Below are positions 1-13,110 of a stretch of 64,000 nt of DNA, piece after piece. The notes below the pieces were generated by a model that was given only the letters and a program-made list of their open reading frames with translations, ran no database searches and was not told where the DNA came from. Numbering within the stretch: the stretch's first letter is position 1; each line of letters opens with the position of its first letter. Made by a program: the position numbers and the translations under genes. The stretch is from contig NC_133221.1 in NCBI RefSeq assembly GCF_040436345.1, positions 26,241,008 to 26,305,007 of the forward strand, read 5' to 3'. This DNA is from Pagrus major (taxonomy: Eukaryota; Chordata; Actinopteri; Spariformes; Sparidae).

Positions 1-3000
1 ACAGGTACTGCAGCACAGGACTCTGGAGGTGGAGGATAGATAGATATAATCAGTCTATAAGAACAGTTTCAGTCAAATCAAGACATTACTAGTCAAAACC
101 TGACATTTTGTCTTGTCTTTTATTTTTATATTTGATAATATTTTATTTTGAATATACTTAAAGGCCAAAAAGTCAAGTATTAACTGCAAGATTACTCATG
201 AAAATGAATCTTATATGTGAGACTGACATAAATCAATTGTACAGTAGTTAAAATCTCCCCTTCAAAACCCTTTTTTTTTTTAAATGTGTAGAAAACATTA
301 ATTAAGTTATTGATTGTTGCAATAACCCAGTAATTATAAATAGTTACAATCAGAACACGGGATTATGGAAGATCCAAGGTAACATCCATTCTTACTCTGA
401 TCAATTGCACCCTGATTTTCAACCAAGTGTCTTAGAGCCAGGCTTCAAATATTGAGCCTTAAAAGGTACTTCTTCCCTCAAGGAGCTCTTTGAGAATAGG
501 GTCCTTAATGGTTTTTAATCAGATAGTTCCAGCACTATAGTACTGTATATCCAGATTGAATTTATTTCGGTGCTTTCAGATAAGAGATTATGTCATGAAA
601 AAAAAAGTCTTTGTTAATTGACTTTAATGTCTACAGCATAAAGAAGCAGGTCATTCTGATTATTTCTTATTCAGGACAATCGGGGCCTTATGGTTCCTTT
701 ACATGTCTGACACCTAGAAATTGGTGCTTGATCATGTGTTAATTAATGTATGTATGAGTGCTGCTTAATTAAACTGTGTCCATGCGTTTAGAGGACTTAC
801 CTTCTTGAGGTTGAGGCCGTGAGAGATGTTATCAGCAGTCATGAAGGCAGCGAGCAGATGGGTTACGGCACCAGCCTCACCACAGTGAGGCCTGAACATG
901 AATGTGTTCAACCCCCTCTGTCTGGAAAGCAGAACATAAATAAGCATTACATTATGAAAAAGACGCATATTGTTAGAGGAACTTACTGTCCTGCTATTGC
1001 CAAAATATGCAGTCACTGAGTATTTGGAGAAGAGAAAATGAGATATAAATAAATGGGGGGAAGGTATCATCTATGATATGACAACAAAATGGCAGGAAGA
1101 AAACATTAAACAATGATATTCCTGCACTTCACGCATACTAAAAAACAAAAAACTGAGTGTACAGATACAAGATACTGACCTGCGGAGCTGGTTGAGCACA
1201 GCAATGTTGGCATACATGTAGTAGATGTAGTAGGTGTAGGAGGGGTTCTTGACGATGTCCCACTCCTCTGGTTTTGGGCTCTTAGTGGAGAACATGTGAC
1301 CACTGTGCTTGGACTCATCGTCCACACTGTCGAAGCCTGTCACCTACATGCCAGGAGGCAAACGTTTAATCATACAAGGGTTAACCTCTGGGTGACTCAG
1401 CTCTTGGACAAAGATAGCTGTAAAAACATTCCTTTATGTATGACTAATATGGAAATTAACATTCATGGTTGAGGTCTATTCATTTGTAATCCACATGTCT
1501 GGTCATGTCAGTGTCTTCTGTATTGTAAACACAACTACAACTCAAATATATATTTTTTCATTTATCCCATAATTACATCTTAAATCAAAAATACATATTT
1601 TTCTTCTTCTATTTATCCATGTGGATGGGTTTGGTGTGATTTGTCGTGTTTTGGAGATATGGGCTGTAGAGATGTCTGCCTTCTCTCAAATATAATGGCA
1701 TTATATGGCAGGAAATGTTTTAGCTAGCTAGTGTTATCCTCCATGACTAGTTGCATGTTTCCTTCTGCATGGTGATATGGAAAGAAAAACAATCACACCA
1801 AAATAGTCTAGAAAGATAAATAGCATTAAAGGTAAGAGGAAAATTGTGTATTTTTGATTTTGGGGTGAACTGTCCCTTTTATCAGGAGAGAAGGTGGGGG
1901 TCAAACAAGGGCAGGGTATTGTAAGTTTAATTTTGCTGCAAGGTTTGGGGCAATATTTTTGGGAGACCAGGGGAGGGGCATTCATTGTTTTCCCCACCCT
2001 ATACTTTTTGTATTGGATAAGAAAAATAATGATGTTGTTATTTATTTATTTTTTGTTTTTTGATATAGCAATAAGAAATCAAAAAGCTTAGTTTTCATAT
2101 GTGTCTTAGAAGTGTATTTTGCCATATGAAGCATTTTGCAACATGAAGCACAGGGCCTTGGCCGTGGTGGCTGTAAAGATCGTTAATTTAGCAGGACTTA
2201 ATTCCAAAAAAGGGGCAGCTGTATTGTCACTATTAAATTAGCCAGAAATATATTATTTTCTAGATATTTTTGGATGCTATTTCGGGTTTTTCAGGGAAGG
2301 GATGGGTCTAAAGAATATTGATCATGCTGGAGAGGGCCAAAATATAAGACTCAGCACCTCTTCCCACCTCAGTCATTTTCATACAGTCTCTAATTATCGT
2401 ACAGTCCTTAAACCAAGATATAATTTGTGTCTGAGCTGTTATGATCATCCTTCACTAATGCTTTTGGTGACTGTTTCTGACTCACATGCTTGAGGAAGAT
2501 GCTGAGCTCTGGATTGGAGTGTGGGTCAATGGTGGCCTGGAACACGGGGAGGAAAATGTTCTCCAACATCTTGCCAAAGTGTGGCACGAAGTCCCTGCCT
2601 CTGAAGATGTCGCTAAGATAGAAGGAGGACAATAAATTAATTTTAATATGAATTCTAGCCATCTTTTTTCAAGCGCATAGGGGAGTGTTTGATGTAATAT
2701 ACAGTAGATTATTCTTAAATATCGATAATTTATCCACATTGGGATAAAATAGTTCTCTATTTGTATCATGGTTGGGTTAAAATTGCATGGAAGAAAGAAT
2801 CAAGAGTGAAAACGTACTAGATCCTGGGAATTTGAATCATCCATTTGAAGTTTGGGGAGTAGACTCTGTGCCTGACGAACCAGCTGGACAGCTTGCCCCA
2901 CTCGTTGGGGTTGCAACCGTAGATGGACAGACGAGGCTCAGCGTACTGGTACTTGGCATCCTCCAGGTCACTGGCTACTTCCTGGTTTACAAAAAGGTCA

Positions 3001-6000
3001 AATCAGGCTTAGATTATCTGAAGTTCATTACATAATACATAAAGTATTTGGCAGATCAGTAGCAGTATTGGTTTATCATTCTTCGTGTGTCAGCAGGACA
3101 CAAAAACTATTTTTCTGCCATTGTCTTTCTGTGATGTTTCTCTTCTGCTTTATTCGAATAGAAACTGACCTTGATGATGGTGGCAAAGTACTCTCCATTG
3201 ATGTGGTTCTCCGTCTTCATGTACAGGTCACGCAGCTCACTGGCTCCCACAGGGTTGTATTTGGCGTTGAACTTGTCGAAGCGCTGGAAGGTTTGTCTGC
3301 CCTTCAGAAAAACAACAAAGAGACAGAGAAAGAGATTCAGATTAAGGACGGTTGACTGTGTTGATTTGTTCTAAATGTAAATGTTGTCCAAGTTATCCAA
3401 ATAGAGTATACTATAAGGAAATTATGTTATTATGTTAAAGATTATCCTTTTTTGATGTTGTTTATAGTATTCTCGACAAATATGTGTAAAATTCTATGAT
3501 TTTAACAAATTGCGACAAAAACCGCACTCCTCCTCTAATTTTTGATATCTGAAACTCATTATTAAAGGTGCAATAAGCAATTCTGGAAAAAAATAGTTGA
3601 TTGTTGAGTCTTGTTCCCATCCCAAGGCCAACAACCTGAAGCATCTGTATTTGATGACCTGGAAGAGAGACTCATCAATCAACTGTCTTTCTCTGGATGC
3701 ACTTACATGCATGCATAGCTCGGATATCAGAACAAAGAACCAAGAGGTTTTGTGTTGGCTCTTATATTAATGTTCAAAATCTCATATATTTAACTTTTAA
3801 GTGTGCTTACAAGAAGAAAATTGTTAAAGTGTGTGCCTGCTTCAATCAGAAAATGGTAAAGAAATTGCAATTTCTCATGTTTCCTTCGCTGACTCGATTT
3901 GTACTTGTAATTCTGTCTGTACAAACTGCTGTTCCAAGGAATGAGTAACATACAGCGTGCACATCCAGGGAGTCCACAGTGAGGTCATAAGGGTGCAGGT
4001 TTAGGGAATCAAAGAGCTCCCTCATGGTGACCTCCTTCCCTTTCAGCTTGTGCACGACACGTTCAGCGTCCACGCGGTAGGACTTCTTGATGAAGCGCAG
4101 CAGGTGCTTCTGGTTCATGCAGGCGGCAGCGTGGATGTGGGTGTCCACCTGGAATGACAATGAGACGACAGAGAGGGGATCAGAGTTGGCTGTTGGTGTA
4201 GGTGTTGTAATAACTCTGCTTCATCACAAGAGGGAACCAAAGACACATGTAAGATGCATGGCAGCTTCAAGTGAGGAAAACCATAGCAAACTGGTAGGAA
4301 ATGGAATGTCTAAAATGAAGTATCAATATACTACTTTTATCTTTTATTTGTCTGCATATAATTCTATTTGACATAAATATAGTATAAAATGTTTGAGTAC
4401 AATAATTTATGTTGACGTTTTTCAAAATATTCTGACTCTTTAATACTGTTTTTTTTTTATAACCATGTTTTTTTGGGACATATATCATTGATTTAACCCT
4501 TTATTTTGAAGATCTATAATACCATGTGTTAAAAAGTCAATATAAAGATTTGAAATACACTCAATGGAGGAGGAGCGCAAAGATTCCACTTTATTTTACA
4601 TTTTCCCCTCATCTAAAATCCAGCATTCATGGGGCTTGTATGGGGCCGTAGCACATGCATTTTAGTTATATCCCTCCAAATTACAGAGGAGAGTTATGGG
4701 TGCAAGGTGGATTTAGATTAATTTTTGTTTACCTTTAATGTTTTGAAGCAAATTGAGAGGGAATGCCTGTGCTAAATGCTGTTCCTAGCTACCTTCCTGC
4801 AGTTGTAAAAGTCCCTGTGGGGGTTCATCTTCAGCTCCTTCATCTCCTCCATCTCATTCAGCATCTCATGCACGTTGAACTTGGACATGAGGAACTTCAG
4901 ACGACGGTGAGTGTAGGTCTTACTGCAAAACAAGAGAGGCTTGTAAACACATGAGTTTGGAATGAGTTTGCAGTGATGGAATGTAACTAAGTACAATTTT
5001 GAGGTACTTGTACTTTACTTGAGTATTTACATTTTCTGCTACTTTATATTTCCACTCCACTACAATTTGGGGGCAAAGATTGTACTTTTACTCCACAACA
5101 TTTATTTGGATTTTCAATTGGACGAATCAGGCAAATGTAGATATAGTATTATATATAAGTATTAATTTACTTTTACTTGTACTTTTGATACTTAAGAACA
5201 CTTAATTTCAGATACTTTAAAGTATTTCAGATTTCAGATACTTTAAAGTATCTGAAATTAAGAGTTCTTAATTATCAAAAGTAGTACAAATAGCACCCGA
5301 GTAATTGCCTTAAAGTTTAAGGCTATTACTTGGGTACTATTTGTGATGTGACGTTCACTTTTACTAAATCAACACCAGTACACTGAAAGACATTTTTTGT
5401 GTTTGTATCTACCAAAAAAAAGGAAAACGTTGATTTGAACTGTCTTGTTATTGCATGTTATTTTGTTGAGGATCTTTCTAGGACCGCACACACTGAGAAC
5501 TTCAGTCAATCAGTAAACCCTTGGAAAGTCATCGATGATAAATGGGTTGTATAGACACTGGAAACTGGATGAAATCATAACTGAGACATTGCAATTCTGA
5601 AATACAAAGCACTAACGTTGGGCCCTGTGCAATGAGAGCGATGAGGAAGTTCATGTCGTCGATGAAGGTGTTGTAGTCGGGGCAGGGCAGGTCCTTGGGC
5701 TGATGTTTGTCAGCAGCTGCAGCGTCATTGTACACATAGATGACACCATCCTTCATACGAGCAACATAACCCAGATTCTTTGGCAGGTCCTTGGTGTCAA
5801 AGGGGTCATCCCCATTCTTTGGAGGAGATGTGAAGACTGGTGGATGGATGTAATATACGAATTAAGCATTTGGGCACAGAAAATATCTTGCATAAGCACA
5901 GTTATTTGGTCACCCTGTTGAGATTCATCTTCTTTTCTCCTCACCTGGCTGCACCTGATCTTCAGGTTTGAAGGTCTCCCCCTCGATGTCACGCAGGTAC

Positions 6001-9000
6001 TGGGAGGCCGTACGGGGGTAGCGCTGGTAGGCCAGCCTCATGTACTTCTCCCTGATGGTCAAGGCACGGTACAGACCCTTACAGGACAGCTCAAAGTCAT
6101 CCATGGTCACCTGAGTAGCAAACATAAGAGATTTTATAGTTGCATCCAAAAATACCTGAAAACTTGTAGTCATGTGGCTAAGTTATTTAGTTAGTTTTTA
6201 AAAACAATATGAACTGCCAATTATCCACTCATGGAAAAGCTTTAATGCAAAAACTAAATTATGATAACAAAAGCATGTTTACGTTTGTTGATGGAAGGGG
6301 TGGAGGCTGGATTGATAAGAACTTTGAAAAAATATACTGTAAACTGCAAAAGTCACAATTTTCTGTTCAAAACAATGCCAATATTTTACTGTTTTTTCCT
6401 GCATTACATAAGCAGCCATTTGCTCTCTGTCATGATATGCAATATGCTATATTGTATAGTCTCTATACCTGAAATGTATCTTAACAAACGTTAAAACAGG
6501 AATAATAATCAGCTCCCCCACAGTGTTTCCCTCCCTGTAAATGTCAAACCCACAGTCATGAAACCTAAACCTCACAGCCTGCTCTCAGATGAGCTCCACT
6601 CATGGGCCTCTGTTAGTGGGCATGAGGCTGTAGGGCCACTGACCTACAGACATATAGTCAGTGAAATTCAAAGTCAACACCTCCTGCATCTGTGTAAACT
6701 TGACCCAGGTCTAGTTTAGGAAAGTTTGCTGACATGCAGTAATACAAACATAGAAACTTCAACTACTGCTACTACACTGTAAAACATCAAACTGGAATTC
6801 AGTGAAATCAACTAATATTATAAAATGAACCTACTTCAAATAGCCACCTTTTATTACATTTTAAAAGAATAAGTTGATCGGGGACAGCCCTGACTCCTAA
6901 CCTTAGTAAAAACTAAATTTGTAGTCACGTCTCCCCTAAAATATTGTGTTGCAGAGGTAGCCTGGTCTGGGGGTGTATTTTCAGCAGCACAGATGCTACT
7001 GATTGGTCATAGAAATATTATAGGAAGGCTACAGGCAGCAGTGTGTCTCTATGATCCTCTTGCTCCTCTGTGACTACATGTTGCTACTTGTCAGTAACTG
7101 CTTTATAGAGTATGTGGGGTACAATCAGTGTTGGAGGTAAAGACAGATAATAATGATAAAAAGTGCAAGCCATGATTTAAGATAGTTGAGGAAAAATAAT
7201 GAGGAGACTTTAAAAACTCACTTGAACCAGTTTGAACCTACTTAATGCGATTATTTTACATCAAAGATATATCTACATTTAAAATGGTGGGTGATATTTT
7301 TTCTAAAAATATCAAGGCAAACATTAAACGACTGAACAGTACCCCAGAGGCGTAGTCTCCGATGATGGCCACTCTCTGGAAGTCGGGCACCTCCAGGTAG
7401 GTGGGCGTGTCCACCTCCACTGACACTACAGGGGCAGCAGCTGACTTGACACTAGCCACAGGCACAGCTATGGTGCGGGAGCGCTTCTTGCTGTGGATAA
7501 GGAGAGGTTGTGTTTAGTGGTTGATTTCATCCAAGGTCAAAATTTCTCTGTTTGTTGTTAAGGCAAAGTATTATCAGTTATATAGTGTAATTTTTGCCCT
7601 GGTTTTCCAGGAAACATGCGAGTCCTTAAATGGTGTAAAAAAAAGTCTAAATAGGAAACTTTGAAATGTCTTATTTTCTCACCATGTAATAACATGATTT
7701 TGTTTCAACACAAGCTCAAAGTGACAACACATAATCTCCGGTCTCACCGTTTCTCAGCATCATCCTCAGTGTGCAGATGGTGGGCCATCTCATGGTGCAT
7801 GATGGGACAGTCCTCATCCACATCAAACATGGAGATCTCATCGCGGACGTTCTCGTCTTTGGTCTCAGACGCAAAGACTTTCTCCGCGAATTCCCGCATC
7901 TTGGCATCGGTCTCTGTCGGTCGCAGCAAACACATGTTTGTGTGTGACCTAAAGGCATTCTGCTCCCATCACCATCATGCAGCACTAAACAACACAGACT
8001 ATGGCTAGGAGGCCAGCCACAAACAGAACCTCTTGACTGCTAATCTAGGCCACATGTATGACATTACAAAGGCACATACCTTACCTAACCTGACAGACTC
8101 CAGCACATGCGTTGAATACATGACCAAAGATTGACTCAGTCACTACAAGTCTGCAACTGTGACCTCCACTTCTGGCTGAAAACACAAGGTCCCATGCATA
8201 TAGAGGAATTACAGTGATAAAGCATTGACATACACAGTCGGCTCAACTCATATGCATGGATACAAGATTCTGAAGCCTTCTTTGATAAATGTTTTTAACT
8301 CCAGACCCAGTTTTCGTATCATCCTTCACTGTTTATTTTACATTTATTATCAGTCAAGATGTCAGTGGTTCTATAGGGACGTAGATGAAATGATTTTGAT
8401 CAGAATTCCTCAGTATGTTGAAAAGAAATGACAGGAAAAGAGGGTCAAGGTCCAAAATGACCTGAGTTATGAACCAAGCTACGAACAACAGCAATTCGAC
8501 GGAGGTTTCATCAGAAACACAATGACGATACAGAGCATGAGTGGCATTAAATGATGCCTGCTAACATAGATAACTACTCTCTACATGGAAATCTACTGGT
8601 TACATGCATGTACTAGTCAAGCGCCAAGGCTTTCAACTCTAGACAACCATATCTAGTATGGCACATTTGACTAAAGTGATTTCGGGTTCTACTTTGCACC
8701 CTCTGTACTTACTCTCTTGACCTGATTATGCCCAGCAAGAAAGTAGCACCACCCGGAAGAAAACCAAAAAAGAGAGGGTTAGAAAAGCATTGGTTAGAAA
8801 AGTGTTATACATGAAGATGATACACACATTTGATGTTTTACAGTGTTTGAATAACAAAATGCACCATCTACTGGAGTTATGGATACATAACGATTTAGGA
8901 ACAGGGACTGTCCCTGCATATCATCCATCATATTTATCAGTTATTAACAATATTGAAAATAGATTAGAAATACATGCAATAGTATGCTGAGGATTGAAAT

Positions 9001-12000
9001 TAAACACTGGACCAGTACATATGTGTTATGGTGATTGGATAAGTTGTATTAAAGTAACATACAGTGTGAGGATGAATAATGGGGAGGACACATGAGTGTT
9101 AAATTAAAGTTGCTCATGGAAAAGATTTGGACAAAGCATCTGGATGAAGAATTGGTGATTTCGTCATCTCAGTTCTTGAAGTTTTGAATCAAATATGGAG
9201 GACGTTTGGGTGATGTGATTCCATTACTGCTCTGCTGCCATTTTTGATGATGATCCATGCATGTGAACATGCATTCCCTGCCATTACTTTATTTATTTAT
9301 TTTGTTTTAAGTATTTTGTTTTAACCTGTAATGGCTTTATTGACAGGACAGCTCAGAGAGGTGACAGGAAACAGGATGAGGGAGAGGGGGCATGACCTGA
9401 ACATGCAGCTGCAGCGAGGACAAAGCCTCTGTACATGGGATGCACGCTTCACCAACTGAGCTCCTGGGCGCCCCAGCCCTGCCATTACTTTGAAGGTTCA
9501 AGCAAGTCGGACAGTCAATGAAGTCGTGTGCCAGCATCCCATTCCCCTTAATAAATCCATGATTCCAACGGTGGAAGAGTCATGAACTACTCTTAAAGTC
9601 ATTTATTAATGTAAATGCTCACTTTCAGTTCAGTTCAGACTGATGATGCTCTAAGTGAAGCATCTGATACATTATGATAAACCAAAGAACCAAACTGAAT
9701 GTGAACAGTACATTAATAAATAGAGTCCATTTCCACTTTATTTCGTGGAAGTAGATCTTTAATCACCAAGGTCCATATTACTATGTTGCAATCAAATGCA
9801 TGGAGGAAAACTCCCTACAAGAAGTTTCTCAACTCCAGACTTACTTCCTCCCTCTGCGGAGTAAGCAAAAAGTCCCAGTCAGGGTGGGACGGTCCAGGTT
9901 AGAGGGAAACAAAACAAGTGTGGTTATGTTTAAAGGCAGCAATTCCAAGGAAGCTAGTGAGCTACTAGAAGAAAAAAAATAAAATACTGTCCACAGAATT
10001 TGCTTAATTTTCGAGTCTTTTGGAGGAAAAAAGACCTTTGCACCTCACAGCAAAACAGTGTTGCAGCGTTCTCCTAAACAACTTAAGAAGATGGGGACTT
10101 ATTTCAAAATGTAAAAACAACTAGAAAAAAAGGCTGATTTGAAAAGACATTATTTACCCCACTTTTAGCTTAGCAGCTACAGAGGATTTTGGCTTTCTTA
10201 GGGTGATAATAACATCTTATTACACTGACTTGGATTACACTTTACAAGCTGTATGGAGCCATTTTGTTTTTCTGTCGTTTTCATTCAGTCCTCATCTGCT
10301 TCATTTTATTTTCTGTATGATGCGACTTCCCCTGACTTTTCATCAGCATGAGGGTGCGTAGATAATGACTGAATTTTCATTTTTGGGTGAACTTCTGAAT
10401 CAGTTTTGTATTGTTTTCTGTGACGAACTGTCCCTTTAATATCTCATCAGAATTTGATCACTGATGTTGGTTGTCAGCTCGCCACACCTGCTCCGACAGA
10501 CCATAAAACCTGCCTGCATGGACTGCATGACAACACTGGTGTGAAATCTCAGCTGTCACATCAGAATGTTGCAGCAAGTGTAAACAGTCTCACATGCATT
10601 CTCCACCGATACCTGCTAAATCACTACAACCACCTAACCCTGTTAGATGTGAAATCAAGCTCTTCAGACAGCAGCTGTCCGGACCACTGCATTTCTATTT
10701 TTCACCCTTTGAAAAACTCTTGATGGCATAATATAACTTCGTACTTGCCAGCTGCCCAGTGCCTTGGGGGAGGTAGGCCTATAATTAGCAACCATTACAA
10801 CAGCATTTAAAATAGTAGTAATAATACAGCAAGTACAAATTGAGCAAGGGTTGCTCTTTGCTCTTTTGACCTTTTCACAGCTCATACATTATGTCGTATT
10901 GAAAGGGTTTCTGAATACAAATATTTGGGTATCTGGTTGGATCAGAAACTCACATTTAAATTTCATTTGAACAAACTTGTTAGCAAGCCAAGACAAAAAT
11001 TGGTTATTTGTACAAAATCCAAACTACTTTCCCCATGTTCTGTAAGAAATGGATCACTGAAGATGTCTTTTTATCTGTCCTGGATTATGGTGATGTTATC
11101 TGTAGACATGCCTCTGTCCCCACTCTCACTCCACTAGACTGGGTTTATCACTCCGCCCTCAGATTCATTACTGGTGACTGTTATATTGTTACTCAGCATT
11201 TGAATGTAACTGTTTTTAACTACGTGCTGTCCTGTATGACTGTCTGCCATTTATCTTTCATGCACCTCTGTTTTATTTGTGTTTTGTTATGTTCGTTTGC
11301 AGTTTCTTATCATTTGCAAGCACTTTTTTCCGTTTTATTTGTATTCTGTCATATTGCTCTTTATCTCTTATCATTTTTATGTACCCATTCTGTTCATTTT
11401 CTTTGTGATTATGTTTGTTGTTTCTATTCGTTATCACATTTTTGCACCTATTCTGTTTTTTTATTTGTACTCTCGACATCATTGAAAATGAGGGCTTGAT
11501 CGCTTAATCGTAGATTCTACATACCCAGTTTGTTTCATTAACATGAACTTGAAAGCTTACAACTGAGCTCAAGAATGGTATTTTGATCTTGTTTAACTGA
11601 TATATAAAAAATGACACAAGTGAACTAATTGGTGCAAACATATGATTGTAAAGAAAAGATGAAGGTAAAATGTTCAATTCTGAGAAAAAGATGACATCTT
11701 GTGATGTACATATCAGTCAGCATGGACTTCATATAAGAACTATCTGCATTTTAACCCCAATGAACCTGTCATTAAAGCTGTCAGTACCATCAAACAGTAC
11801 ACTGCCAAACAGATGGGAATTTATTACCGTAACAGTTGTTAATATTCAGCGCAGTGAGGGGTGTGACCCCTGTAAGTACATTCAAAGAATTTTTTGCAAA
11901 GTTTTGGGAGTTCTTGCATCCATTCTTTCCATATGTTTTAATAAACAGACATGAGGGAGGCGTGTTGACAGAAAGGCCAAGTTTTGTTTTGCTTTTTACA

Positions 12001-12186
12001 TTTTTTCATGTGTACTCCACACTTGATGAAGGCTTTCCTCAGTTTAACTTTGTAGTCATGTGTTGATGTAAAAATAACCCTTTTAAAAAGCTATCCTAAC
12101 CCTCTTTCTATAGGCGAGAGAGAGAGAGCACGTTCAAACCCAGAGTCATTCTGCCCATACTCACCTGGCACAACGACTTTAGGCAT
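1..12186 (-). CDS. ampd1: AMP deaminase 1 (muscle AMPD), 3' end outside window
   Basis: AMPD converts AMP to IMP and ammonia in the cytosolic purine nucleotide cycle. Coding exons in transcript order: 12186-12165, 7913-7748, 7490-7343, 6110-5945, 5836-5617, 4922-4793, 4148-3954, 3301-3170, 2981-2818, 2612-2486, 1343-1180, 921-801, and 22-1, which runs off the window. All junctions are GT-AG and keep frame, giving about 592 residues of a protein usually about 730 long. The product starts MPKVVVP and then EFAEKVFAS, as in AMPD1. VDTHIHAA (residues about 285-292) carries the HxH metal ligands. [24 protein letters not shown] and [15 protein letters not shown] are typical AMPD blocks; SHGLNLKK favours AMPD1 over AMPD3. 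The later SLSTDDP block must lie outside the window. The start ATG sits just inside an exon with an acceptor-like site at 12215-12214, so a separate 5' UTR exon is likely. Proximity to csde1 and sike1 agrees with AMPD1 synteny. Confidence 0.95.
4970..5220. repeat. Teleost interspersed repeat (TACTTGTACTTTACTTGAG type)
   Basis: Intron of ampd1. Starts with a stretch resembling GTAACTAAGTACAATTTTGA followed by ACTTGTACTTTACTTGAG and later TTGTACTTTTACTCCACAAC. I recognise this as a very common fish interspersed sequence, probably a non-autonomous DNA transposon; class not verified. It leads directly into the inverted repeats at 5185-5345. Confidence 0.6.
5185..5345. repeat. Two adjacent imperfect inverted repeats (hairpins)
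   Basis: First hairpin: CACTTAATTTCAGATACTTT (from about 5199) is matched in reverse by AAAGTATCTGAAATTAAG near 5243-5262. Second: ACAAATAGCACCCGAGTAAT (from about 5285) is matched by ATTACTTGGGTACTATTTGT ending near 5344, about 26 bp per arm with 3 mismatches. They look like remnants of transposon ends inside an ampd1 intron. Confidence 0.6.
8713..8721 (-). CDS. ampd1: Candidate 9-nt micro-exon of ampd1 (exon 2 equivalent)
   Basis: Within the 4.25-kb first coding intron, the minus strand reads an acceptor ...ATAATCAG, then GTCAAGAGA, then a consensus donor GTAAGT. Nine bases keep the frame: with the single G from exon 1 and AG from exon 3 the junction changes from VVVP-E-TDAK to VVVP-GQEK-TDAK. 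Human AMPD1 is known to have a 12-nt exon 2, alternatively spliced at exactly this place, adding charged residues. Position, phase and residue character fit, but such a short exon cannot be proven without transcripts. Confidence 0.5.
9330..9478. repeat. Interspersed repeat with tRNA-like tail
   Basis: Inside ampd1 intron 1. Contains TTTATTGACAGGACAGC, GATGAGGGAGAGGGGGCATGA and ends TTCACCAACTGAGCTCCTGG, a pattern I recognise from many fish genomes. The ACCAACTGAGCT part resembles the reverse complement of a tRNA D-loop, suggesting a tRNA-derived SINE-like ancestry. It is not a functional tRNA gene. Confidence 0.5.
10895..11190 (+). mobile_element. Decayed LINE reverse-transcriptase fragment
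   Basis: Conceptual reading from about 10895 gives ...[19 protein letters not shown], then after a frame change [13 protein letters not shown] and [25 protein letters not shown] and LDYGDVIY-like blocks followed by the SALRFITGD segment are typical of the region C-terminal to the reverse-transcriptase catalytic core in vertebrate non-LTR retrotransposons. At least one frameshift and the missing catalytic domain make it a dead fragment, antisense to ampd1 in its first intron. Confidence 0.7.
11220..11480. repeat. Pyrimidine-rich low-complexity tract
   Basis: T/C-rich stretch with repeated TTTATTTGTGTTTTGT-like and CTTATCATTTT-like units, immediately downstream of the LINE fragment. It gives spurious open frames on both strands. 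Confidence 0.5.
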
Positions 12187-12754
12187 GGTGACGCTCTTCC
12201 AGTGAAACGCTCCCTGAGGAAAAAAGGGTGATCAGCCACTGGACCACTGTAGTTGGGAAGTGTGGAGCCCTGAACTTGGTCTCTGCAATATTAAGCTCCC
12301 CCTGCCTCAAGTGTAACCAGAACCTGCTGTGCCCACACGGGATACGCCTTGACGTAACAGGGAACTCATATGTGTCCAAGTCTATTTTAAGTTGTCTATG
12401 AGTGCACACAAGACTCACTGACCAGCAAAGTGTGTAGACAAAGAGCATGTGGGTATGTGTGCATGAGGGGACATGTATTATATAACACCCTGATAGCTGC
12501 ACAAGTTGTTATGCACATGCATTTCAGTTTCCTTTAAATGAGAAAGGGAAATATCTTTAAAATAGTCTTGAGGTGTTACACACATTTCTTTGCTTTGTTT
12601 TGCATTTTGTTTTGTTTTTTTCTGCAAAGATTTGAAGGATTTCTGCATATCTATCTCTGTTAAACCTCAAAGACCAACTTTAGAGAGAGATTTTGCTGTC
12701 TTGTTGTCGTCCAACTAGCAGCTTTTTGAAGCTACACATATAGGCTTAGTGTTG

Positions 12755-13110
12755 GATTGAACCAAATGCTAACGTCAGCATGCTAACATGCTCTCAAAGA
12801 CAATTCTAACATTCTGGTATTATGTAGAGATTATGTTTGCCCTTGTAACCATCTTAGTTTAGCATGTTAGCATGCTAAAATGTGCTAATTAGCACTGAGC
12901 ACGGTGTACAGCTGAGGCTGATCATCTTTGTAGGTAACTGGTTGTCTTGATCTCATGATGGAGCTACATCAAAAACCATCAAAGGGGATCAACAAAGTCA
13001 TTAAGATTCATCGTTTGGGGACTTCTCTTCAAATATTGTGATATCTGAAATCTTTGACACGAGGAAAGTCAGGGGATCAACCAGGGATTCATCCTCATGA
13101 GATCACAACA
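12755..13110. repeat. Teleost interspersed repeat (GCTAACATGCTAA type)
   Basis: Contains CAGCATGCTAACATGCT, AGCATGTTAGCATGCTAAAA, GTGCTAATTAGCACTGAGCA, then AAGTCATTAAGATTCATC and AAAGTCAGGGGATCAACCAG. These modules in this order are a familiar degenerate repeat of spiny-rayed fishes. Upstream of the ampd1 start. Confidence 0.55.

Noticed and set aside
3563-3660. Possible MITE end (TTAAAGGTGCAATAAGCAAT)
   Set aside because: Only one end visible; no partner or duplication found.
9337-9478. tRNA-like segment (ACCAACTGAGCT)
   Set aside because: No cloverleaf can be completed; the context matches an abundant interspersed repeat.
10925-11499. Long plus-strand frames in ampd1 intron 1
   Set aside because: Fragments of a dead LINE followed by a T/C-rich low-complexity tract, not a host gene.
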